Positions 8,801 through 16,112 of a stretch of 64,000 nt of DNA are shown here, one piece after another. A program made the translations under genes and the position numbers. The notes under the pieces are model-generated. The model was not told the DNA's origin, made no database searches, and worked only from the letters and a program-made list of their open reading frames with translations. Within the stretch, counting starts at the first letter, position 1. The number at the start of each line of letters is the position of its first letter. The stretch comes from Acidobacteriota bacterium. Its GTDB lineage: Bacteria; Acidobacteriota; Terriglobia; Acidiferrales; UBA7541. The DNA lies in assembly GCA_003224085.1 (NCBI GenBank), contig QHYK01000095.1, positions 1-64,000 of the forward strand, written 5' to 3'.

Positions 8801-10089
8801 CAGGAAGCACGCTCAGTGAAGCAGGCGACGCGCGGTTCACCCTCGCTGCACTGAATCTGTCGGAAGACTCGAACAACGAGGTGCGGCAGACCGTCCGCTA
8901 CGTGTACGAAGGCGGCCAGCGCGGAACCCTGAACCTCGACACGCCGGAAGCGCCCGATCCGCACCTGGTGAGCAAGGTGGTGGAGATCCTGCAACACGGA
9001 AGCCCTGACAGCCAGGCCGTGGTGCTTCCACTGCTCGGAGCGTTGCCGGAAAACTCCGTCTGGGAAAAGCAGACGGATGTGCAGGACGCTTTGCGGTCAA
9101 TGCTCGAAGCGAAGCCGCGGCCGGCAAACTACGCGCAGGTGCTGGAAGCCGCTTCTTCGTTCAAGAGCCTGATGCACGAACCGGGTCTCCAGGAACAGGT
9201 ACTGGCGGGGCTGCATTCCTTCAACGCCGATGTGCGGCGTGCTGCTGTACGCGTTTCGTTCGAACATTTTCTCGGAGACCCCCAAACCGAGTCAGCTGTG
9301 AAAACCGCGTTTGCAGGTCTAAACGCTTCGGCTCTCGCCATTCTTTTGGAGGAGGCAGGCAATCCGCAATTCTTGAAGAGGCGTCTTGGAGTTGCAGGAG
9401 GGGCAGTCTCGCAGGACCAGGACTACCTAAACCGGCATACCGCCGCTTTGAAGATCAAGGAACCGCTGGAATATCCGCTGGTGGTGGACACGGTGATGGC
9501 CGCCCTGTTGAACCCCGACGCCAACATCAGCGCCGCGGCGCTGGATACGCTGCGTAAAGTGAAGGGCGTGGAGCAGAGACCCGATTTCCGTGCCGCGATG
9601 GAGAAGCTGAAGACTTCCAGCAATCCGCGTCTCAAGCTCATCTGCACCAGCGTGCTGCAAGGAAAGCACCTGAGCGAAGCGTTGAAGGACGTGCAACCCG
9701 GCTCCGTGCTCGACTTCCGCTACTTTGTCACCAAGATCGAACCCATCCTGGCCAAACCCGGCGCGGACGGCAAAGCCTGCGTGTTCTGCCATGCCAGCCA
9801 CGTGATCTTCAAGCTGGCGCCACCCAATGCCGAGGGCGTCTTCTCGGATCAGGACAGCAAAGAAAATTACCGCTACGCGATGCGCGTGGTGGACATCACC
9901 AACCCGGACCAGAGTCTGATGCTGATCAAACCCACCCGGCCTACCGACAGCGCCGGCAACGTAGGTGATTACCTGGCGACGCACAACGGCGGCCAGCGCT
10001 GGCACGGAAACGAATCCAGCGACCAATACCGGACCATTCTCGAGTGGATCCGCGGTGGCCGCCTGGAAGACGCGAGTCTGCAAAAATAG
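5821..10089 (+). CDS. Large exported two-haem protein with cyclase-like and HEAT-repeat body
   Basis: This 1422-residue protein has an N-terminal hydrophobic segment (WAVVPLAILACTIGAIVHAG), so it is exported or anchored. A beta-rich N-terminal region of about 300 residues follows. A CIACH haem c motif sits at residues 340-344, inside a helical region to about 640 that resembles squalene-cyclase/prenyltransferase toroids (TPEGGWPYPF, RPEGSWEG). Residues about 640-1290 hold many HEAT/armadillo-type helical repeats, beginning with PLAREAAARALGHMADPGAM. A second haem motif, CVFCH, is at 1320-1324, followed by a C-terminal domain of the kind seen in planctomycete-type cytochromes. The start ATG 5821 has GAGG upstream with seven bases spacing. 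The neighbouring propellers and cupredoxin remnant suggest a periplasmic electron-transfer complex. The substrate is unknown, and the cyclase-like body need not be catalytic. Confidence 0.8.
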   Translation: MESAPRSQRIASWAVVPLAILACTIGAIVHAGQTAPASARNIKLPNAHPGSLYALTLAVKDLTQLQGTDSVKVTVNDAQGEVTSKWLHPADLDFYLTLQPRAAGPVTVNLTSASGTQTPEISATLSKILQGTAALPRGVADFKRGLIAAAPNGSWQNAQPFELGQTIFGSDDERPYAPSKSEDGYAAMVKGFQWFRFTFHEAQPRLVYFLLNVTDRDVPFDVDIFRAGQDADGQADVVPFNDGQFVYQVEATQNYPGLYKFRTRILQPGQEYYVRVAANHPAYQLHTYQYPVPPNKDPHDAVRAGMDFLVNMGDSWLSNTPRRGAIALRTSMQHSETQLCIACHPSQFTTRGYLKAVEKGYAPTQRASLEFLTDRIYNNARPLYGEPNTNWVRIIYSARTVSSRLPLIAHAFEQNVTHDKPRKNFDLPYAEFLKIHYKGVTVMPGDEADGCEPDVSPFEIAQQSWHTFDLEYNETHNQEWLAERDHVEQLALPYEPKNMIDLNWKIMFLSEVNREKYAAQINTLIDKLYEYETPEGGWPYPFDKTAKTADFISYNAVLALAEAGHRPETDEHLDRAVKALLAAQRPEGSWEGDPVYQGFNTPFRATQFAVMALSTLYPGTTKAKNWDAAYPPPPTTLAKNDLPLLLQQLDQFWDLAPEPVLVQIRNVLAESDQPLAREAAARALGHMADPGAMQVLIKGLGDPTKMVQTSSAYALRMVLSRRQEAAPAGRKLLAAALASPNARTRWGAARLFNQHFRDLTSDPELLAALERDLNDPVPYVRFEAAGGVWRWYYWQVDQQSVRRGTLEALATRLNTETDPMVRRGLQESVYNLLDENTGYLSAWVRASSKDEDKDRINAGYEAAVRDQAQVLARVLREGTPLGREGILNALWDFHIRHYALPELKADTVSIGLPAVLTKYVTGVPDLHRPGYEYPPYRETVDFKYDVRNGFFQTRIGNDSDLIHFFKSSGPELEDALLACLKDANDSMKIEVLKAGSTLSEAGDARFTLAALNLSEDSNNEVRQTVRYVYEGGQRGTLNLDTPEAPDPHLVSKVVEILQHGSPDSQAVVLPLLGALPENSVWEKQTDVQDALRSMLEAKPRPANYAQVLEAASSFKSLMHEPGLQEQVLAGLHSFNADVRRAAVRVSFEHFLGDPQTESAVKTAFAGLNASALAILLEEAGNPQFLKRRLGVAGGAVSQDQDYLNRHTAALKIKEPLEYPLVVDTVMAALLNPDANISAAALDTLRKVKGVEQRPDFRAAMEKLKTSSNPRLKLICTSVLQGKHLSEALKDVQPGSVLDFRYFVTKIEPILAKPGADGKACVFCHASHVIFKLAPPNAEGVFSDQDSKENYRYAMRVVDITNPDQSLMLIKPTRPTDSAGNVGDYLATHNGGQRWHGNESSDQYRTILEWIRGGRLEDASLQK

Positions 10090-10106
10090 AAAATCGTTGA
10101 GCCGCA

Positions 10107-10256
10107 TCAACCCTGGTGTTCGCGATGAGTGCGTTCTGGAAAGGCAGGGATTGCTGGGGCAGCGTCCATGTGGCACGCCACCGCGGCCTGGAGCACGTTC
10201 ACCTTGGGTGATAGCGCGGTCAGCGCGACTAATTTGAGCAACTCTCTTCTTTCCAT
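10107..10256 (-). pseudogene. Truncated gene: exported-protein leader only
   Basis: A strong ribosome binding site (GAGGAG) precedes ATG 10256 and the frame begins MERRELLKLVALTALSPKV, a twin-arginine-like leader of the sort found on Tat-exported redox enzyme subunits. The frame ends after 49 residues at a stop at 10107-10109, with no recognisable mature domain; the tail is Pro/Arg/His-rich and looks non-coding. The likeliest explanation is a gene cut off just after its leader. Gluconate 2-dehydrogenase subunit 3-like proteins start in this style, but nothing in the remnant proves that identity. Confidence 0.45.
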
Positions 10257-10672
10257 ATTTCTCCTCGGACCCTTAAACGCAGCGTCGTCCGTGCGACTCT
10301 GCGAACATACTCATCTCGTCGAGACGTCTTACGAGGTCTTTAAAGCCCTCCTCTTCTTCGGTGGTTGTAGCACGGGCTGTAAACATGATCGGTGGCGCCA
10401 TCCTGGTTAAAAGGCTTCTTCCCCTGGAGTTCATCCAGAGACATACTCACCGAATTTCCCAGGTGACCGTGCAGATAGTGGCCGACCGCGCCGCTGGCCC
10501 CCGTCACGAGCGGCATTCTCGCCGAGACCGGTGCCGGCGTTGGCGGTGTCACCAAAAACCTGAAGCGCCACACAGAGAAAGCGGAGTAGAGTCGCGGCCG
10601 GCGCCGGTACAATAACGCGGCATACGGGTCCTGTCGGGCTTTTCTTGAGGGAAGTGAGGGAAGTGGAATTTC
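10257..10672. other. Intergenic region with no convincing gene
   Basis: Short open frames on both strands have no recognisable product. A GAGACGTCTT element at 10321-10330 shares the AGACGTCT core of the palindrome at 5713-5726. I see no terminator with a U-tract. Confidence 0.5.
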
Positions 10673-10700
10673 TTGACAGCAAACTTGGGAGGGCTATATG
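10673..10700 (+). promoter_or_regulatory. Candidate sigma-70-type promoter for the first receptor gene
   Basis: TTGACA at 10673-10678 and TATATG at 10695-10700 are separated by 16 bases. The -35 hexamer is a perfect consensus; the -10 matches four of six. Transcription would start about 35 bases before the ATG at 10742, giving a short leader that contains the GGGAG ribosome binding site. Confidence 0.5.
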
Positions 10701-10741
10701 CTGCGCCACCAGTCGAGGTCAGGGAGGCTGTTGGGAGTCAA

Positions 10742-13700
10742 ATGATGAAGCGCAACGCAATATGGAGATGGGGGCTCGCGAGCGCTCTGTTTGTCTGGAT
10801 GGGCCAAACGCACATAGCCTACTCGCAAGCCATCACGGGCGATATTCTGGGTACAGTGAAGGACACCACAGGAGCCGTGATCCCGGGAGCAAACGTCACG
10901 CTGACGCAAGTGGGGACGGGTCTTACTTTACGCTCTGCGACGACGGACTCGAGTGGCGACTACCTCTTGGCGCAGTTGAAGCCGGGCCATTATCGCATTG
11001 ACGCTTCGAAGCAGGGCTTCCGAAGCACCACGGTTTCGGATATTGAGCTTCTGGTGGGTCAGAGGCCGCGGGTTGACATTACACTGAACCTCGGCTCGAT
11101 CGCTCAGGCCGTAGAGGTGCACGCGGGTGGCGTGCAGTTGCTGGAGACGCAGACGTCCTCGATGGGGCAAGTCGTGAGTGAGACAGCGGTAGAAAATTTG
11201 CCGCTCATCGATCGCAATTTCATGAACTTAGTGACGTTGGCGGCCGGCGTTGCGCCGATTGGCACAGGCAATTCGCCAGCCTCGTTCTGGACAGGGGCGG
11301 GCAGCGGTCAAGTCACGACGAGCGTGGCAGGGACGAGAGAGTCAAATGAGAGCTTTATCGTTGACGGCATCGAATCGCGCAATGCGCGATTTGGCAGTGC
11401 CAACCTGCGCCCGTCTCTCGATGCCGTTCAGGAAGTCAAGGTGCAGACCAATAGCTTCTCGGCTGAATATGGCCGCTCCTCGGCGGTAATCAACACGACG
11501 CTCCGATCAGGGACAAACAGTTTGCACGGGAGCGTTTATGAATTACTTCAGAATACCGTGCTCAACGCCAACGACTTCTTCTCCAATCTGACTCACCAGC
11601 CGCGGCCTGCATTTCAACATAACGATTTCGGCTTCAGCGTTGGCGGTCCGATTGTTTTGCCGGTCCTTTATAACGGCCACGACAAGACGTTCTTTTTCTT
11701 TAACTACGAGGGCATCCGGGAGCGTTCCGGTGGGAATTTCACCGCCCTTGTTCCGAGCCGCGCCCAGCTAGCAGGCAATCTGGCCGACAATTCGGCGGGG
11801 ACGGGAATTTTCCCCACGTCCTCGTCTTTCTGCCAGGCTAACCCAACATCGATAAGTTGCGCGAATGCCATTGACCCAACGACCGGCCAGCCTTTCTCCG
11901 GAAATGTTATCCCTGCCAGTCGCCTGGACCTCGTCGCTCAGAAATGGCTTCAGTTTATCCCCGCGCCCAATCTTCCGAGCCCACCCCTTTCGACGACCAC
12001 GGGTCGGGCCCTATTTAACTACTCGGTTTTCAAAAAAGGCTATAACGACATGAATCAAGTCAACGTCCGGATCGATCATTCGTTGACTTCCAAGGATCAG
12101 ATTTGGGGCAGCTTTACGCACGATGACCGGCCCCGCTTCAATCCCTCGGCAATGCCCTTGCAAGGGACAATATTTCCCTTGAACGATTATCTCGGGACCA
12201 TCACCGAGACACACACCTTTTCGCCCACAGTGGTGAATGAAGCGCGCTTCGGCTACAACCGGGGTAGGACATTCCTGGTGTCGGAAGGGGCTTTGGGATC
12301 CAACTACGCCCTGAGTGTCTTCGGGTTCCAGAATACGTCTTCCAACCCGTTCGATTTCGGTGTTCCAGACGCAGGCATTGCGGGGTTCAAATCCCCGGGT
12401 TCGTTTTCGGAGTCTATCGGGGCACTCGACGAAGATTTCCAATGGGTGGATAACCTCAGCGTCATGCGCGGAAACCACGGCATTAAATTGGGAATTAACT
12501 ATATCCATGAGAAATTTTTTCAAATTACTGACTTTTCCGGTATCCCAAGCTTTAGCTTTAGCGGCCGCTTTACACAGATTCCCTTCGGCTTGGGGGATTT
12601 TCTGTTGGGCGATCCTCAGTCTGCCACCGCTTCCGTAGGGGACTCTTCGCAGCATTTGCGGTCGAATTACTATGCCGGCTTCCTGGAAGACGATTGGCGC
12701 GTCCGGCCCAACCTGACGCTGAATCTGGGACTGCGATATGAGTACGGACAACCCCCTTATGACATCCAAAACAAAACGGCGTGGTTCGATCCCGCTGTGC
12801 AGCAGGTTGTTTATTCGCGCAGCGGCCAAGTGCGGAACGGCATCGTCGATCCGGACTGGAACAACGTCGCTCCGCGCTTCGGCCTCGCTTACACGCCCTC
12901 TTTTTCCAAGAACACGGTCATTCGGGGTGCGTTTGGCATCTTCTATGCCACAGACAATTGGAACGAGCTGCAGTTCCTGGTGATTGCCCCAGACTTCTTC
13001 AAGACCCAAACGCTGAATTCCAATCCAACGACCCCCACTATTTCCCTCGGGAATGTCTTTCCTGCCGGCACGCTCGGTGGCGGAACAACAGTTCCCTTTA
13101 GCGTTGATAAACGGAATCGCACGCCCTACGTGCAGGAGTGGAACTTCGACGTCCAGCATACCTTTGCCCATGACTGGGTCCTGGACGTCGGCTACATCGG
13201 CGATGTAGGTCAAAAGCTTCCTCAGCGACGCAATGAAGACCCGCCAAGCTTCGATCCCACAGGCACCATCCCCATTAGCCAGCGTGTACCTTATCCGCAA
13301 TTCAGTTGGATACTTTTGACTTACAATGGCGGCTGGTCAAGTTACAACGGGCTGACAACGCGCGTTGAAAAGCGCATTTCAAATGGGTTTTACTTTCTCG
13401 GTTCCTATACGTACAGTCGCGCAATCGACCTCGGTGGCACGGACGACTTTTCAGCATCTCAGTGCTGTTTCAAGGTGCTCGACAAGGGCAATTCCGACTA
13501 CGATGTTCGCCACCGCGCGGTGTCCAGCTACGTCTATGAGTTGCCCTTTGGCCATGGCAAACGATTCCTTGGCAACGCCTCGGCACCACTAAACAAACTC
13601 ATCGGAGGATGGCAAGCGAACGGCATCACGACGTTCTCCACGGGGCAGTACAAGACGCCCACACTTCCGCAGGACTGGCAGAACTTCGGAGCCTTCAGTA

Positions 13701-14074
13701 CGTCGCGGCCCAATAAGGTCGGCAACCCCTACCCGAGCAACCAAGCTTATACGAACTGGCTTAACATCAACGCCTACGTTTTCCCCGGGTGCCCTAGTTT
13801 CCAACCGTGCGCACCGGGACTTCACCTCCAGGGCAATGCGGGGCGGAACAGCCTAGAGATGCCCGGCATCAATAACTGGGACATCGGCCTTCTGAAGGAC
13901 ACATCCATTACTGAGCGGCTGAAAACACAGTTTCGCGCGGAGTTCTTCAATGCCTGGAACCATACCCAGTTTGGCGACGCAGCTACCTCGCTTTCCCCGG
14001 GTTCCTTCGGCGTGATCAGCAGTCTCCGAGTGCCCGCAAGACGGATGCAGTTCGCCGTTAGAATTCTTTGGTAA
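10742..14074 (+). CDS. Oar-type TonB-dependent receptor 1
   Basis: This 1110-residue outer-membrane protein has a signal peptide (WGLASALFVWMGQTHIAYSQA). A carboxypeptidase-regulatory-like beta-sandwich follows (GDILGTVKDTTGAVIPGANV ... GDYLLAQLKPGHYRI), then a plug (residues about 120-240, ending in the Ser/Gly-rich VINTTLRSGTNSLHGSVYE element) and a long beta-barrel ending in a membrane-insertion signal with terminal aromatic residue (RMQFAVRILW). ATG 10742 is chosen over the upstream TTG because GGGAG sits five bases before it and the signal peptide begins at once. The substrate cannot be deduced. It stands alone on its strand, unlike receptors 2 to 4, with its own promoter candidate. Confidence 0.9.
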   Translation: MMKRNAIWRWGLASALFVWMGQTHIAYSQAITGDILGTVKDTTGAVIPGANVTLTQVGTGLTLRSATTDSSGDYLLAQLKPGHYRIDASKQGFRSTTVSDIELLVGQRPRVDITLNLGSIAQAVEVHAGGVQLLETQTSSMGQVVSETAVENLPLIDRNFMNLVTLAAGVAPIGTGNSPASFWTGAGSGQVTTSVAGTRESNESFIVDGIESRNARFGSANLRPSLDAVQEVKVQTNSFSAEYGRSSAVINTTLRSGTNSLHGSVYELLQNTVLNANDFFSNLTHQPRPAFQHNDFGFSVGGPIVLPVLYNGHDKTFFFFNYEGIRERSGGNFTALVPSRAQLAGNLADNSAGTGIFPTSSSFCQANPTSISCANAIDPTTGQPFSGNVIPASRLDLVAQKWLQFIPAPNLPSPPLSTTTGRALFNYSVFKKGYNDMNQVNVRIDHSLTSKDQIWGSFTHDDRPRFNPSAMPLQGTIFPLNDYLGTITETHTFSPTVVNEARFGYNRGRTFLVSEGALGSNYALSVFGFQNTSSNPFDFGVPDAGIAGFKSPGSFSESIGALDEDFQWVDNLSVMRGNHGIKLGINYIHEKFFQITDFSGIPSFSFSGRFTQIPFGLGDFLLGDPQSATASVGDSSQHLRSNYYAGFLEDDWRVRPNLTLNLGLRYEYGQPPYDIQNKTAWFDPAVQQVVYSRSGQVRNGIVDPDWNNVAPRFGLAYTPSFSKNTVIRGAFGIFYATDNWNELQFLVIAPDFFKTQTLNSNPTTPTISLGNVFPAGTLGGGTTVPFSVDKRNRTPYVQEWNFDVQHTFAHDWVLDVGYIGDVGQKLPQRRNEDPPSFDPTGTIPISQRVPYPQFSWILLTYNGGWSSYNGLTTRVEKRISNGFYFLGSYTYSRAIDLGGTDDFSASQCCFKVLDKGNSDYDVRHRAVSSYVYELPFGHGKRFLGNASAPLNKLIGGWQANGITTFSTGQYKTPTLPQDWQNFGAFSTSRPNKVGNPYPSNQAYTNWLNINAYVFPGCPSFQPCAPGLHLQGNAGRNSLEMPGINNWDIGLLKDTSITERLKTQFRAEFFNAWNHTQFGDAATSLSPGSFGVISSLRVPARRMQFAVRILW

Positions 14075-14616
14075 CACTCCTCGAGCTGGTTTCACGGAAG
14101 GCGACGCCGGACATTGCGAACTTGACTTTCGATTTTCAAGGCCCCGGGGTGCCGAACATCATCAAGGCATAATTCCAAGGGGGCGTTCGTCAGCGCGGCT
14201 TTCACCACTCGACGGAAACACACGGTACAACCAAGAGGAATATGCGCGGTGCGGTGCGCGTTCCCTTCCACGAAGAGTTCGCCTGATGCTTCAGTGTGCT
14301 CATACGGCCCCCTTCTGGCGGGAGGCAGACGGTGGATCGCAGAACGTTCCTGGAGGGAGAGCACTCGTGTCGCAGCGCGCTTTCGCACGCGAGGACAGGG
14401 TCATAGAACGTCCTGGAACTCCCAAAGTTTGCCCAGGATTAGGCAAAGATTTTAATCTTTGTGGAAGTATTGGCCAGCATCTCTTGCTCATTTACCGGAA
14501 CTATCAGCAGCCAGAACAAGCGGGATATTTGCTGACTCCCAAGTGAAACGTTCAGGCTCGTCAGGCGATCGCCGCTCCTCAGGGAAAGACATGTCGAAGG
14601 TGGCCAGAGGCGTGCC
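14075..14616. other. Intergenic region containing a dispersed repeat
   Basis: The segment holds copy 1 of a 114-bp repeat (14356-14469). A minus-strand frame at about 14092-14300 contains a protein-like stretch (LGCTVCFRRVVKAALTNAPL), but it starts inside the repeat and has no ribosome binding site, so I do not call it a gene. Confidence 0.5.
14356..14469. repeat. Dispersed 114-bp repeat, copy 1
   Basis: This stretch matches 46922-47035 along its full 114 bases without gaps. About ten substitutions are spread over all three codon positions, so it does not behave like a coding sequence. Both copies lie in intergenic DNA. It has no terminal inverted repeats and no target duplication that I can see. 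Confidence 0.85.
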
Positions 14617-15777
14617 TCAGCTCAATTCAGATATCGCCAGGGCCCGAAATCCATTGACGATGGGAAAGCTGTTCGGCGTTCGAGAAACAACCGCTCCACC
14701 GATGACGCTCGCTTTGCCCAGTGTCTTTCGCATGAAATCTAGATTCACGACGTCGCTTTCGGCGGGCAATTCGGTCCACTTCGCTTCAAAGAGTTCCAAT
14801 CGCCCGCCGACATCGACTACGAAGTCCACTTCACGCGTACGATCACGCCAAAAGAACAAACTTCCTGCGCGTCCCGCTCGGCGTTCGCGGCTACGCAACT
14901 GGGCGAAGACAAATGTTTCCCAGATCGCGCCCACCGCCGGTGATTGGTGAAGGGCATCTTCAGAACCAATATTCAACAAAGCACAGAGCAGTCCGGTGTC
15001 GGCCAGATAGAGCTTCGGACTCTTCACGATGGACTTTGTGCGGTTCGAGAACCACGGCTCGAGTAGCACTACCTGCCCCGAGGCCTCCAGGGTCGACAGC
15101 CAATGATTCGCTGTGGAAGGGGCAATACCCACATCACGTGCCAGATCAGCCTTGTTCAGCAAGTTGGCAGAGCGCAGGGCGCAGGCACGCAAAAACCGCT
15201 CAAAGTCCCTGAGATTGCCGACGTTGGCCAATGATCGAACGTCGCGCTGGAGATAGGTTGCAAGATAGGAGTTGTAAAAGGTCGTGTGGTCGATGTCTGC
15301 GTTGGCGTGTAGTTCCGGAAAACCGCCGCGAACGATGGCCGCCTCTAGCTTCGTTTGCGGCAGGGCGGCCCGAATCTCGGCCAGCGAAAGGGTCTCTAGT
15401 TCAAGGATGTCCGCCCGTCCAGCCAAGGATTCCGAGACGCTCTTCATTAAGGTGAATTTTTGTGAGCCTGTGAGCAGGAACTGCCCGTTGCTTGCGCGGC
15501 TGGCGTCCACGGCTACTTTGAGATGCCGGAATAAGCCTGGTGCGTATTGCACCTCATCAATGATTGCCGGGGCGGGATGGCGGCGAAGAAAATTATCGGG
15601 TTCCTTCTCGGCCTGTTCCGCTTCGGTCGGGAGATCCAGCGAGACAAACGCGTAATTAGGAAACAGCCGCAGAAGGGTAGAGGTCTTTCCGGTCTGACGA
15701 GCCCCTGTGAGCACTATGACCGGACGCGTTCGTGCCGATCGCTGCAGTTTGGGCTCTACATCGCGTGTAATCCACAT
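14617..15777 (-). CDS. AAA ATPase with DUF4143 domain
   Basis: This 386-residue protein starts at ATG 15777; longer in-frame starts add only a stretch outside the family pattern. An AAA_14-type N-terminal ATPase has Walker A GARQTGKT at residues 25-32 and a Walker B-like PAIIDEVQ. LTGSQKF follows as a sensor-like element. The C-terminal DUF4143 half includes a winged-helix-like part (ADLARDVGIAPSTANHWL) and a nuclease-like FFWRDRTREVDFVV. Members of this family are widespread, often accessory, and of poorly known function; some are thought to act in defence or toxin-like roles. It is monocistronic. A palindromic element overlaps its promoter region (15789-15810). No strong ribosome binding site is visible. 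Confidence 0.9.
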   Translation of the reverse strand: MWITRDVEPKLQRSARTRPVIVLTGARQTGKTSTLLRLFPNYAFVSLDLPTEAEQAEKEPDNFLRRHPAPAIIDEVQYAPGLFRHLKVAVDASRASNGQFLLTGSQKFTLMKSVSESLAGRADILELETLSLAEIRAALPQTKLEAAIVRGGFPELHANADIDHTTFYNSYLATYLQRDVRSLANVGNLRDFERFLRACALRSANLLNKADLARDVGIAPSTANHWLSTLEASGQVVLLEPWFSNRTKSIVKSPKLYLADTGLLCALLNIGSEDALHQSPAVGAIWETFVFAQLRSRERRAGRAGSLFFWRDRTREVDFVVDVGGRLELFEAKWTELPAESDVVNLDFMRKTLGKASVIGGAVVSRTPNSFPIVNGFRALAISELS

Positions 15778-15788
15778 GGTTATAAAAT

Positions 15789-15810
15789 GCGATAAAATCG
15801 AATATATCGC
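15789..15810 (-). promoter_or_regulatory. Inverted repeat upstream of the AAA/DUF4143 gene
   Basis: GCGATA at 15789-15794 and TATCGC at 15805-15810 are exact reverse complements separated by ten A/T-rich bases, twelve bases upstream of the gene's ATG. The position suits an autoregulatory operator or a small hairpin at the 5' end of the message. The C-terminal half of the ATPase contains a winged-helix-like segment, so self-binding is conceivable but unproven. Confidence 0.4.
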
Positions 15811-15918
15811 AAGCCCAGTGAGAAGAGCCATTGCCGGAAAGGTGGGTCCTGGTTAAAGACCGATGCACCAGTGCGTTTAGTCCGTGGGTTACATTCGCGA
15901 CTTACAGGATTCACCTGA

Positions 15919-15948
15919 TTGACGGCTTACTCCGCAACCTATTATAGG
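15919..15948 (+). promoter_or_regulatory. Candidate promoter for receptor 2
   Basis: TTGACG at 15919-15924 is followed 15 to 18 bases later by TATTAT (15940-15945) or TATAGG (15943-15948). It would leave a leader of about 160 bases before ATG 16113. The match is reasonable but the -10 choice is ambiguous. Confidence 0.35.
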
Positions 15949-16112
15949 GGCTGCGGTGTGTTGGTTTGTTCCTCCGTCAGGCTGTCGAGGCGGCTTGAGC
16001 GTAAGTAGCGATCGCCTAGCCGATGAGGTTAATGCTGGGCTGGGCTTAGCCTTTTGTTTCGAGCGTGGTGTTTGGGGTCACGGATTTTAAGTGCTACAAA
16101 AGCGAGGTCGCC

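Noticed and set aside
8000-9000. Long minus-strand open frame antisense to the HEAT region
   Set aside because: It mirrors the plus-strand codons of a well-supported gene; a GC-rich antisense shadow.
14092-14388. Minus-strand frame with a protein-like middle part
   Set aside because: It begins inside the 114-bp repeat, lacks a ribosome binding site and matches no family I know; left as intergenic.
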